A stretch of DNA of 30,275 nt from JBBQXY01 sp051004815 (lineage in GTDB: Bacteria; Chloroflexota; Ktedonobacteria; Ktedonobacterales; Ktedonobacteraceae). Position 1 is the stretch's first letter, and every line of letters begins with the position of its first letter. The notes beneath the pieces are model-generated. The model searched no databases, was not told the origin of the DNA, and saw only the letters and a list, made by a program, of their open reading frames with translations. The stretch lies in assembly GCA_051004815.1 (NCBI GenBank), contig JBPCJY010000069.1, positions 1 to 30,275 on the forward strand, read 5' to 3'. Made by a program: the position numbers and the translations under genes. Shown one piece after another: positions 1 to 7,408 of this stretch.

Positions 1-366
1 GAAGCGCAGAGAGAGAGTTTTTCCGTTCGATCAGGGTGACCTAGGGAGGGGTATCCTTCGCTCTCGCTCAGGATGACACAGCGAGAGAGATCCTTCGCTC
101 TCGCTCAGGATGACACAGCGAGAGAGCCTCTTCTTTGAACGGTATTGGGCACAAGGCCCCCCATCTGCCACAGCCCTGCCCTCTGTCCCTACGCACGCCG
201 CAGAATGCGCGTGCAAAAAATGAACTCCACCCAGGGACCTTTGTGGTATTGTGATGGGTTTGTGATAGAGGGGTTTGGTCAAACTCTCTGCTTTTGTGCT
301 ACATTATAGTAGGGCATGTATCGCTTTACGATATAGACTGAGCAATAGTTACGAGGAAGTAGAGCT
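1..366. other. Non-coding region with tandem repeat, upstream of the molybdenum-enzyme operon
   Basis: No convincing gene is seen. The region holds a perfect 37-bp tandem duplication (positions 53-126) belonging to the dispersed palindromic repeat family of this window, then about 240 bases leading to the first operon. A TATAGT hexamer at 305-310 could be a -10 element but has no good -35 partner. A short inverted repeat (TATCG/CGATA, 319-333) lies 34 bases before the start codon. A small reverse-strand ORF across the repeat encodes Cys-His-Pro-Glu-Arg runs typical of translated repeats and is not considered a gene. Confidence 0.7.
53..126. repeat. Two perfect 37-bp tandem copies of the dispersed palindromic repeat
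   Basis: Copies lie at 53-89 and 90-126 and are identical. Each contains a core that can fold with ATCCT pairing to AGGAT around the CTTCGCT..CGCTCAG loop segment, followed by GACA. Related cores occur at 16743-16838 and 28882-28950. Seen directly in the sequence. Confidence 0.9.
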
Positions 367-1557
367 ATGAAAGAAACAGTAGTGCCTACCAGCCGGGCAG
401 CGAACACAGACGTTCATGCACAGAGTGAACGCGCATCCACTCCAACTCATCAGCGTATACGCTCTATTTTTTATGGTGTTGTGGCCGCGATTTTGCTGAC
501 GCTGCTTATCATTATTGGCTCGCGGGGCTTCCATTGGTTTGATGCCGCACTGATTGGCTATGCTGTGGCGACGATCTTTGCGGCTGCGGCGGTGACGTAC
601 AAGTACACGTTCTGGCTGGCTCGTCCACCTACAGGACGATATTGGTGGCGTAGCTGGCAACTCTTTTTCTCGTATGAGAATTTTCGCAGTTATACCTTGC
701 TGATTCCCAGGGCTATCCTGGACCTGTTTTCGCAGCAGTTCATTCGTCGACGCGGGTGGTATCGTTGGATTACGCATCAGTGCATCTTTTGGGGTGTGCT
801 GCTCTCATGTGCGATTACCTTTCCCCTCACCTTTGGATGGCTGCGCTTTACGCAGACGCCCACCACCCTGTATCAGATCTGGTTCTTTGGCTTTCCCCTG
901 CTGGCATTACCCCTGGACTCGCCTTTTGCGTTTGTGATCATCCACGCGCTGGATTTTACCTCGGCAATATTATTTGTTGGGTTGGTGATGGCCTTTCACC
1001 GTCGTTTCCATGATCTCGCGCTGATCTCTGTGCAGCGTTGGGGCTTTGATATCGTGCCATTGGCGTTGCTGATGGCAATTGTGGTGACGGGTGTCGCGCT
1101 GACAGCCGATAGTGCTTTTTTGGGGGGGGCATACTACTGGTTTATTTCGCTGTCCCATGAAGCGGTGGTTGTGTTATGGCTGATCTCGCTGCCATTCGGC
1201 AAATTTTTCCATATCATCGAGCGACCCGCCACGGTTGGCATCGAACTTTATTGGCGCACAGGTGAAGGTACTGTGATGCAGCGCTGCGCACGCTGCGACG
1301 AAGAGTTTGCTCCCGTGCGCTTTATCCAGGACTTAAAGAAGACGCTGTACGATGTGGACGAAAATTATACATTACGTGATGTGGCCGCGGTTCAAGAGAG
1401 CGTGCCGACAGATGGCCATGCGAAAGCTTCACAGGCGACTTCTATTGCCAGTACACAAATGTTGTGGTGGCAAGATATTTGTCCTACCTGCAAACGCGTG
1501 ATGCGGGCGCAAGCGAATCTTGCTGCTCTCGGTCGCGAGGGCAACCAATTCTTATAG
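367..1557 (+). CDS. NarI-like membrane cytochrome b with C-terminal paired-CxxC domain
   Basis: A 396-residue integral membrane protein, probably the quinol-oxidising, haem-b-bearing anchor of the molybdenum enzyme encoded downstream. It has about five hydrophobic helices (near residues 32-80, 134-160, 184-210, 227-248 and 256-283). His264 and His282 are 18 residues apart on the last helix, the same spacing as the two haem-ligand histidines of NarI (His187/His205). His137 and His193 are candidate partners. After the last helix come about 110 soluble residues with CxxC pairs at 307-310 and 372-375, suggesting a zinc or iron-sulfur site that NarI lacks. A T6G8 run lies in the coding sequence at 1116-1129. 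Start: ATG at 367 with GAGGAAG upstream. First gene of a seven-gene operon, 27 bases before the catalytic gene. The family call is from residue pattern; haem content is inferred. Confidence 0.75.
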   Translation: MKETVVPTSRAANTDVHAQSERASTPTHQRIRSIFYGVVAAILLTLLIIIGSRGFHWFDAALIGYAVATIFAAAAVTYKYTFWLARPPTGRYWWRSWQLFFSYENFRSYTLLIPRAILDLFSQQFIRRRGWYRWITHQCIFWGVLLSCAITFPLTFGWLRFTQTPTTLYQIWFFGFPLLALPLDSPFAFVIIHALDFTSAILFVGLVMAFHRRFHDLALISVQRWGFDIVPLALLMAIVVTGVALTADSAFLGGAYYWFISLSHEAVVVLWLISLPFGKFFHIIERPATVGIELYWRTGEGTVMQRCARCDEEFAPVRFIQDLKKTLYDVDENYTLRDVAAVQESVPTDGHAKASQATSIASTQMLWWQDICPTCKRVMRAQANLAALGREGNQFL

Positions 1558-1584
1558 CAATGAAAGTGCAGAAAGGGCGAGATT

Positions 1585-3879
1585 ATGAGTGTAGATAGAG
1601 GGATATTTCGTTTGCGGCGTAGAAATCAACCGGAGACGTTTGACTTTCATACTGGTGACTCTGCGCCGGCACGCTGGAAGTCAGACGAGCACATTGATCG
1701 CTATGTCCCGACGCATTGTTGCTATTGCGGTGTGCAGTGCGGGATGTATCTTAAGGTGGCCGATGGTAAGGTGGTGGGGGTAGAGCCGCGTGAAGACTTC
1801 CCGCTCAATCACGGGATGCTCTGCCCTAAAGGAACCACGGCCTATCAGACAGTGAATCATCCCGACCGCCTGACCTATCCATTGATGCGGCGACATGGCA
1901 AGGAGAGTCCATTGGAGCGAGCGAGTTGGGATGAGGTGCTGGATACTATTGTGCAACGCTTCCGCGGGCTGCAAGCTGAGCATGGTAAAGATAGCGTGGC
2001 GATCTACAGTGGTTCCTCGATGACGAACGAGAAGTGTTATCTGATGGGTAAATTCGCCCGTGTAGGAGTTGGCACGCGCCATACCGATTACAATGGTCGA
2101 CTCTGTATGTCTTCGGCGACGGGAGCCAATGAGCGTTCGCTCGGCATTGATCGTGCGGCCAATCCTGTGAGCGACATGCTGCACGCGGATTGTATCTTTG
2201 TGATTGGCGCGAACGTGGGCGAGTGTTTCCCTATTATTACCAGTTATCTCTGGGCAGCACGAGATCGGGGCTGCAAGCTGATTGTAGCTGACCCGCGCCA
2301 GACGCCCATTGCTCGTACCGCCGATATTTTTCTGCCGTTGCGCCCTGGCACGGACTCGGCTTTGCTCAATGGTATGCTGCATGTGATCATCAAAGAGGGG
2401 TTGGTTGATGAGCAATTTATCGCTGAGCGCACCGTTGGTTGGGAGGAGACGAAAGCTCTGGTCGAGCAATATCCGCCGGAGCGGGTGGCACGGGTGTGCG
2501 GTCTGCGCCCTGAAGCTATTGTCGAGGCGGCGCGTATGTATGGACGAGCCGGTGCCGCGTTACTCTATCAAGCGCGTGGATTGGAACACCAGAGCAAGGG
2601 CGTTGATAATGGCGTGACGGCTATTAATCTGTCGCTGGCAACGGGTAATTTTGGGCGACCTGGGGCGGGATATGGCACGTTGACCGGACAGGGTAATGGC
2701 CAGGGTGGACGCGAGATGGGACAGAAGGCTTCGCAGTTGCCGGGCTGTCGCGATATCGAAGACCCAGAGGATCGGCAATACATCTGCTCGGTGTGGGGTA
2801 TTGATGAGAAAGACCTGCCCCATTCAGGGTACGCGGCCACGTTGATGATTCCTGCAATGTTGCGCCAGGAGATTCGCGCCTGCTTTATGATCTGCTCTAA
2901 TCCGATGGTTTCGCTGCCAGACCAGCACACGGTTGAGCGTGCTTTGCGCGGACTCGACTTGTTTGTCGTGACCGATTTCTTCCTGTCGGAAACGGCTGAA
3001 TTGGCTGATATTGTCCTGCCTGGCTCCGTCTGGGCTGAGGACGAGGGTACCGTGACCAACCTGGAGGGGCGAGTGATCAAGTATAACAAGGCGGTGGAAC
3101 CCCCTGGCGAGGCTAGAGTTGACTGGGAGATTATCTGTGAGCTGGCACGGCGACTGGGGAAGGGCCAATACTTTGATTTCCACTCGGCGCGAGACATCTT
3201 TGATGAACTGCGCCTCTGCACCAGGGGAGCCAAGTCGGATTATTGGGGCATCACCTACGAGAAGATCGCCGAGCAGAACGGCGTCTTCTGGCCCTGTCCA
3301 ACGGAAGACAGTCCCGGTACGCCGCGCCTCTATGAAGAGCGTTTTGGCTTTCCCGATGGGAAGGCTCGTTTCCATCCTATCCCGTACATAGCACCCGCGG
3401 AGGAGCCAGACGAAGAATATCCACTGGTGCTGACGACGGGACGTGTGATTTATCACTACCTTTCGGGCAACCAGACGCGGCGTGTGCCTTTCCTGAAAGA
3501 GGAGGCACCGTATCCCTGGGTGGAGATGCACGAGCAGACAGCCGAAAAGCTGGGTATCAGCGATGGCGATTGGGTAACGGTGCGTACACGCCGTGGTGAG
3601 ATGACTGTTCCAGCACTCGTGGTGCGCTCAATACGGCCAGACACGATGTTTATTCCCTATCACTACGGACATACGCAGGCGGCCAATCAATTGACCAACC
3701 CGGTACTGGAGCCAATGATGAAGATTCCAGAGTACAAAGTTTGTGCTGCCTCGGCTATCCGTGCGGAGCAGGCACCGGAATGGGCCAAAGATGAAGATAT
3801 GCACGCGCTTGCCGCCGCCCGCAAACACCGACGCGAACTACCCATTGCCCAAACAACCCCAACGCCTACATTGCGATAA
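1585..3879 (+). CDS. NasA/NarB-type molybdopterin oxidoreductase, nitrate-reductase-like catalytic subunit
   Basis: A 764-residue bis-MGD molybdenum enzyme. The N-terminal [4Fe-4S] site is Cys45, Cys48, Cys52 and Cys80 in the pattern CxxCxxxC(x27)C. The molybdenum ligand is predicted to be Cys174 within NGRLCMSSA, which closely resembles the RLCMSSA block of assimilatory nitrate reductases and differs from the CHS block of formate dehydrogenases. The C-terminal dinucleotide-binding domain (about residues 625-740) is present, with GRVIYHYLSGNQTRR. No Tat signal is seen, so the protein should be cytoplasmic. A 40-residue N-terminal extension precedes the cluster motif. Start: ATG at 1585 behind GAAAGGGCGA. 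Nitrate is the best-supported substrate, but no nitrite reductase gene lies in the window, so a different oxyanion or formate is possible. Confidence 0.85.
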   Translation: MSVDRGIFRLRRRNQPETFDFHTGDSAPARWKSDEHIDRYVPTHCCYCGVQCGMYLKVADGKVVGVEPREDFPLNHGMLCPKGTTAYQTVNHPDRLTYPLMRRHGKESPLERASWDEVLDTIVQRFRGLQAEHGKDSVAIYSGSSMTNEKCYLMGKFARVGVGTRHTDYNGRLCMSSATGANERSLGIDRAANPVSDMLHADCIFVIGANVGECFPIITSYLWAARDRGCKLIVADPRQTPIARTADIFLPLRPGTDSALLNGMLHVIIKEGLVDEQFIAERTVGWEETKALVEQYPPERVARVCGLRPEAIVEAARMYGRAGAALLYQARGLEHQSKGVDNGVTAINLSLATGNFGRPGAGYGTLTGQGNGQGGREMGQKASQLPGCRDIEDPEDRQYICSVWGIDEKDLPHSGYAATLMIPAMLRQEIRACFMICSNPMVSLPDQHTVERALRGLDLFVVTDFFLSETAELADIVLPGSVWAEDEGTVTNLEGRVIKYNKAVEPPGEARVDWEIICELARRLGKGQYFDFHSARDIFDELRLCTRGAKSDYWGITYEKIAEQNGVFWPCPTEDSPGTPRLYEERFGFPDGKARFHPIPYIAPAEEPDEEYPLVLTTGRVIYHYLSGNQTRRVPFLKEEAPYPWVEMHEQTAEKLGISDGDWVTVRTRRGEMTVPALVVRSIRPDTMFIPYHYGHTQAANQLTNPVLEPMMKIPEYKVCAASAIRAEQAPEWAKDEDMHALAAARKHRRELPIAQTTPTPTLR

Positions 3880-3904
3880 ATACGTTGCGATAAAAAGGAG
3901 CACT

Positions 3905-4669
3905 ATGGCAGAAACGGTAAAAAGAATCTTCCTTGACCCTTCGCGCTGCATCGGGTGCCGCTCGTGCGTCGCGGCCTGTCGTGAATGCGATACGCATAAG
4001 GGCGAGAGTATGATCTATATCGACTTTGTGGAGCGGCACAACAGCGTGGCCTCCGCGCCGACGCTATGTATGCATTGCGAGGAGCCGCTGGCACCATGCG
4101 CACAAGTTTGTCCGGCGCAAGCCATCCTGGTCAGTCCTGACGGCGTCGTCCAATCGGCGGACGAGACGCGCTGCATCTATTGTGAGAACTGTGGCTATGC
4201 CTGTCCTTTTGGTGTGCCAAAGTTTAACATTAGAGGACACTATATGCAAAAATGTAATCTGTGTTATGACCGCACCAGTCAGGGCAAAGGGCCTATGTGT
4301 ACGACGGTTTGCCCTACACAGGCCATTTTCTATGGCACGTACGAGGAGTGGATGGCGGCAGGCCGTGCGAAACAAGGTGCCAAACCGGTGAACACGTTCT
4401 ATTTTGGTCAGCAACGTGTGCGTACGCGCAACTATGTTGTGATGACCGCCGAGGACGACGCGCTTGATCTGATGGCGATGGTGGAAGAGGCTGGAATGGG
4501 GAAAAACGCCAACCTGCCGCGCCCTATTGCCAATCGCAACACTGAGCCTTGGGTAGAAGCTGATGTCGCCGGAATACCACAACGTCAGGCTCCGCCGCAG
4601 CCCTGGACGCCGCGTGTGCCAGAACCCGAACCAGCTCACGCGAGCGTAACGTCGGATACGCGCCAATAA
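3905..4669 (+). CDS. Four-cluster ferredoxin-like electron-transfer subunit (NarH/DmsB/HybA-like)
   Basis: A 254-residue iron-sulfur protein that should carry electrons between the membrane cytochrome and the molybdenum subunit. Sixteen cysteines form four ferredoxin groups: 15/18/21/25, 55/58/65/69, 90/93/96/100 and 117/120/132/136, the DmsB pattern with four [4Fe-4S] clusters. The fourth-cysteine position of each group is intact. No signal peptide is seen, which fits a cytoplasmic location next to the catalytic subunit. The C-terminal ~50 residues are Pro/Glu-rich and probably disordered. I chose ATG 3905 because AAAGGAG sits eight bases upstream and homology-like sequence begins there; an in-frame extension to 3743 overlaps the previous gene and is unlikely. 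It follows the catalytic gene by 25 bases. Confidence 0.88.
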   Translation: MAETVKRIFLDPSRCIGCRSCVAACRECDTHKGESMIYIDFVERHNSVASAPTLCMHCEEPLAPCAQVCPAQAILVSPDGVVQSADETRCIYCENCGYACPFGVPKFNIRGHYMQKCNLCYDRTSQGKGPMCTTVCPTQAIFYGTYEEWMAAGRAKQGAKPVNTFYFGQQRVRTRNYVVMTAEDDALDLMAMVEEAGMGKNANLPRPIANRNTEPWVEADVAGIPQRQAPPQPWTPRVPEPEPAHASVTSDTRQ

Positions 4670-4779
4670 TAAACTATAACGAACTACTCCGAATATACGT
4701 AGGGCGCGATTGATCGGCCCGTCCTGGTGGTGCCGATACATCACCCCAAAGAGATGATTTGGAAGGAGGAATAGCAAGC

Positions 4780-5367
4780 ATGGTACAAGAAGTCAACCCA
4801 AGGGATGGACGGGAATCCGTGTTACCTTCTGACGCGGTACATCCGTCGCCTCCTGCTGGCAACGTGCGTACTCATGTAACGAGTGCTGACGCTGAGTGGC
4901 GCAAAGAGTTCCCTTATCCATGGAGCGAGGATGAAGTTGTGACGCGACGGGATACGTTGCGCTTTCTGGTGGCTGGCTCAGGTGCGCTCTTTTTGGCGAC
5001 GGGTGTACTGGCGGTCCTTGGCAGTCTACCTGCCGGACCAAATGTGAAAGCTGTGCCGGTGGCGAAAGTGGGTGAGCTGGCCGAAAACCATTGGAAAGTC
5101 TTTGACTTCCCCGATCAATATGCACAGGGGATCATTATCAATGTACCTAAAAAGGGCATTGTGGCATATAGCGATGTTTGCACACATCTGTCATGCGCGG
5201 TGATTTATCAGCAGAATGATGGGACATTACACTGTCCATGTCATGATGGACTCTTTGATGCCACAACGGGCGATGTGCTGGCGGGGCCGCCAACGCGCCC
5301 ATTGTCGCTGATTCAGCTTGCCATTCAGGATGGCACAATCTATGCAGTAAAGTTGGTGCCGCGATGA
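4780..5367 (+). CDS. Tat-targeted Rieske [2Fe-2S] protein
   Basis: A 195-residue Rieske protein. The cluster motif is complete: Cys134-Thr-His136 with Cys139, and Cys152-Pro-Cys154-His155, giving two Cys and two His ligands plus the disulfide pair. A twin-arginine signal-anchor is visible: TRRDTLRFL at 55-63 followed by a hydrophobic stretch to about residue 84, so the domain should sit outside the membrane while remaining anchored. Start: ATG 4780, with GGAGGA 8-13 bases upstream; an upstream in-frame TTG at 4759 would place the ribosome site inside the gene. A 110-base gap separates it from the ferredoxin gene, and its stop overlaps the next start (ATGA). Presence in a molybdenum-enzyme operon recalls haloarchaeal nitrate reductase operons, which encode a Rieske subunit; a quinol-oxidising role with the cytochrome b is inferred. 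Confidence 0.88.
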   Translation: MVQEVNPRDGRESVLPSDAVHPSPPAGNVRTHVTSADAEWRKEFPYPWSEDEVVTRRDTLRFLVAGSGALFLATGVLAVLGSLPAGPNVKAVPVAKVGELAENHWKVFDFPDQYAQGIIINVPKKGIVAYSDVCTHLSCAVIYQQNDGTLHCPCHDGLFDATTGDVLAGPPTRPLSLIQLAIQDGTIYAVKLVPR

Positions 5368-5789
5368 ACGAGAGAGAAAATACTTTGAATGCCGGTAGTG
5401 ACGACGTTGTTGCGCTGAGCGAGGATGAGCGCAATAACGAAGCGATGGTACATACAAGGGATCGTCGCATGGCGTTACAGGAGTGGAGGTGGCCACCGCG
5501 AGCCAATCCTGATGATCCGGCTGTCCGTAGACCACCGCAGGGACCAAACGGCCCGTGGCCTGGGCCGAACTATATGGGTCTGCCGGGACGTACTGCGATT
5601 GTGCAAGGCCAGGTATTCCTGGTAGCCACTATCCTGATCGCGCAACTCTGGCTGGTGACGACTGCGCTCTACAATTTGCTTTCAGGGCAAACTGGTAGTC
5701 TGGTCTGGCTTGCACTGGTGAGCTTGCTGGGTTTTATCCTCGCGTTGATTATCTCACTATGGCCGCGTCGCCGCATTGAAGGATTATAA
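5364..5789 (+). CDS. Small two-helix membrane protein of the molybdenum-enzyme operon
   Basis: A 141-residue protein I do not recognise. The first ~75 residues are hydrophilic and Pro/Gly-rich, and the C-terminal half holds two hydrophobic helices (about 78-105 and 110-133) ending in WPRRRIEGL, a positively charged cytoplasmic-side end. It overlaps the Rieske stop codon by four bases (ATGA), so translational coupling to the Rieske protein is likely. This suggests a structural or assembly subunit of the same membrane complex. No metal-binding motif is seen. Confidence 0.75.
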   Translation: MNERENTLNAGSDDVVALSEDERNNEAMVHTRDRRMALQEWRWPPRANPDDPAVRRPPQGPNGPWPGPNYMGLPGRTAIVQGQVFLVATILIAQLWLVTTALYNLLSGQTGSLVWLALVSLLGFILALIISLWPRRRIEGL

Positions 5790-5818
5790 CAGGTAGTGCG
5801 TAAAGAGGAGGGTACGAC

Positions 5819-6547
5819 ATGGAGCGAGAGACGCGCCCACCAGATGTAGCGACACCAGATGACGCAGGGACACAAGCAGCCCAAAAAATTATCAGGCAGC
5901 GCACCTATGGGCGTATTGATCGTGAGCACCCGATTGGTGGTGAGATGTCCGATGTCCTGGGTGGCATCCTGACCCGCGCCCGCCTACCATGGCTGTTGCA
6001 GCATCACTCACGCGTGGTTGTGCTCGCGCTTTTTAGCTTTATCAATGGCTGTATCAGTATTGGGCTGATGTCGTTATTGGCTCTCATTACGCAATCCCCC
6101 TTTGTATTCCCGTCACTTGGCCCCACCGCTTTTCTCTTTTTCTATACGCCAACATCCCCCACTGCTTCACCACGAAACACGCTGGTGGGTCATTTTATTG
6201 GTGTGTGTGCCGGTTATTTCAGTCTTGTGGTGACTGGTTTGACGATGTCCGGGCCAGCGCTGGCCGTTGGCGTATCATGGCCGCGCGTTATTGCTGCCGC
6301 GCTCTCGTTAGGGCTTACTGCCGGTTTGATGGTGCTGCTGAAATCGCCGCACCCACCGGCGGGCGCGACGACGCTGATTATCTCCCTTGGTATATTGACG
6401 AAACCGTGGCAACTGATATTGCTGATGGGGGCAGTGGTGCTTTTGACGGTGCAAGCCTTCGCTATTAATCGGCTGGCGGGTATTCCTTATCCGCTGTGGA
6501 ATCCGGTGAAGGCGCCAGCGGATGGTGGGAAGGTGGGGGGATCGTAG
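5819..6547 (+). CDS. HPP-family integral membrane protein, possible nitrite transporter
   Basis: A 242-residue protein with about five to six hydrophobic segments. It carries the family signature SPHPPAGATT (near residues 177-186) and the GPTAFLFF..SPTASPRN block that precedes it in HPP proteins. Cyanobacterial and plastid HPP proteins have been linked to nitrite transport, which supports a nitrogen-oxide role for the operon. The N-terminal ~55 residues are hydrophilic. Start: ATG 5819 behind AGAGGAGGGT. It lies 29 bases after the previous gene. The family call is firm; the transported substrate is inferred from family and context. Confidence 0.83.
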   Translation: MERETRPPDVATPDDAGTQAAQKIIRQRTYGRIDREHPIGGEMSDVLGGILTRARLPWLLQHHSRVVVLALFSFINGCISIGLMSLLALITQSPFVFPSLGPTAFLFFYTPTSPTASPRNTLVGHFIGVCAGYFSLVVTGLTMSGPALAVGVSWPRVIAAALSLGLTAGLMVLLKSPHPPAGATTLIISLGILTKPWQLILLMGAVVLLTVQAFAINRLAGIPYPLWNPVKAPADGGKVGGS

Positions 6548-6572
6548 GTACTCGTGAATAGGAGCAATATAT

Positions 6573-6956
6573 ATGCCAAAACAACTATTGCATATTATGT
6601 TGAAGCGTGTCTATGACGAAGTGGCGGAGGACGATGGGAAGCGTGTGCTGGTGGATCGGCTCTGGCCGCGTGGGCTGTCGAAGGAACGTGCGCGGGTTGA
6701 TTTGTGGCTCAAGGAGGTGGCACCGAGCAGTGAACTGCGCAAATGGTTCGGACATGAGCCGGAGAAATTCGCGGAGTTTCGTCGGCGTTACGAGGCTGAA
6801 CTGGATACCGGGAATGCGCAAACAAAATTAGCGGAACTTCGTGACATGGCAAAACGAGAGCATATCACACTGGTATTTGCGGCGCACGATACTGAGCATA
6901 ATAATGCTGTCGTGTTGCGTGACCTCATTAGGATATTGTTGGCGAATTCAAAATGA
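6573..6956 (+). CDS. DUF488 family protein
   Basis: A 127-residue protein matching DUF488: it opens with LKRVYDEVAEDDGKRVLVDR, followed by LWPRGLSKERARVDLWLKE and WFGHEPEKFAEF. The molecular function of this family is not established. It is 25 bases after the HPP gene and is probably the last gene of the operon, though it may be a passenger. The final nine or so codons form one arm of a long inverted repeat (6923-6949 with 7002-7028), so the gene end and a downstream RNA hairpin share bases. Start: ATG 6573 with AGGAG upstream. Confidence 0.85.
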   Translation: MPKQLLHIMLKRVYDEVAEDDGKRVLVDRLWPRGLSKERARVDLWLKEVAPSSELRKWFGHEPEKFAEFRRRYEAELDTGNAQTKLAELRDMAKREHITLVFAAHDTEHNNAVVLRDLIRILLANSK

Positions 6957-7028
6957 CACTCACTTCAACCCTGATTTCGCGGGTTCGCCTGTGTGAAAAT
7001 CGAATTCGCTAGCAATATCTTAATGGGG
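6923..7028 (+). terminator. Long 27-bp RNA hairpin spanning the DUF488 stop codon
   Basis: The arms are 6923-6949 and 7002-7028. Twenty-three positions are Watson-Crick pairs and the four mismatches are all G-U wobbles in a plus-strand transcript. The 52-base loop contains a smaller inverted repeat AACCC/GGGTT. No U-run follows, so it is more an RNA 3'-end stabiliser or Rho-independent-like block than a textbook terminator. Confidence 0.55.
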
Positions 7029-7051
7029 TTCTACCACCGCGCCATCTGGGC

Positions 7052-7177
7052 GGGTGTATGAATTAGTTGTAGGCAAGCGACCAGCCATAAGGGTAAAATG
7101 GCCTTGCTCGTCTACAAGAAAAAGTTTGCTTTTACACGCTTACTCCGCTTGCTTGCCTACAACTAATTTATACACCC
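7052..7177. mobile_element. MITE-like element, 126 bp, with 27-bp terminal inverted repeats
   Basis: The ends start GGGTGTAT and finish with its complement; the 27-bp terminal repeats differ at one base. The element is flanked on both sides by the 9-bp direct repeat CATCTGGGC (7043-7051 and 7178-7186), as expected for a target-site duplication. No transposase ORF fits inside. Several insertion-sequence families make 9-bp duplications, so the parent family cannot be named. Confidence 0.75.
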
Positions 7178-7193
7178 CATCTGGGCTATATAG

Positions 7194-7222
7194 TTGACTT
7201 TATCTTTTTAAAGTATTATTAT
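7194..7222 (+). promoter_or_regulatory. Sigma-70-type promoter for the receptor-like kinase
   Basis: TTGACT at 7194-7199 and TATTAT at 7217-7222 are separated by 17 bases; each matches five of six consensus bases. Transcription would start near 7229, giving a leader of about 180 bases. The -35 begins eight bases beyond the right target duplication of the MITE-like element. Confidence 0.65.
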
Positions 7223-7230
7223 CGATTTAA

Positions 7231-7260
7231 CTTGTTCTATCTTGTTCTATCTTGTTCTAT
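7231..7260 (+). repeat. Three perfect 10-bp tandem repeats just after the predicted start site
   Basis: CTTGTTCTAT occurs three times without interruption. The 10-bp period places each copy on the same face of the helix, and the array begins about two bases after the predicted transcription start. It could be an operator array for a regulator or a repeated element in the leader RNA. Confidence 0.85.
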
Positions 7261-7408
7261 TATGAAATGGTAGCGTATCCTTCTCTAAGGGTACAAGGTT
7301 TTGTGGCATAGAATTGAGATGAAATTCGATTATGGAAAATCCCCTTCTTAGTAGTCGATTCGCTAACTATAGAATGTGCTAATTGATTTATTCAACGAGG
7401 GCTTATAA

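Larger units (their letters stand above)
6957..7408. other. 452-base intergenic region with hairpin, MITE-like element, promoter and tandem repeats
   Basis: No ORF here looks real. The region contains, in order, the right arm of the DUF488 hairpin, a MITE-like element with target duplication, a sigma-70-type promoter, and three tandem decamers, then about 150 bases of untranslated leader before the kinase start. It is visibly more AT-rich than the operon to its left. Confidence 0.8.

Noticed and set aside
53..126. Possible CRISPR repeat
   Set aside because: The two copies are directly adjacent without spacers, and no cas gene is present.
31..282. Reverse-strand ORF of 83 residues
   Set aside because: It translates the tandem repeats into Ser/Glu/His/Arg-rich runs and has no domain or ribosome site.
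1681..2469. Long reverse-strand ORF inside the molybdenum-enzyme gene
   Set aside because: It is an antisense shadow of the well-supported catalytic subunit.
3743..3904. N-terminal extension of the ferredoxin subunit
   Set aside because: It overlaps the catalytic gene by 137 bases, and a strong ribosome site precedes ATG 3905.
4670..4779. Internal promoter before the Rieske gene
   Set aside because: A TTGATC hexamer occurs, but no acceptable -10 follows at normal spacing; the gap looks like ordinary operon sequence.
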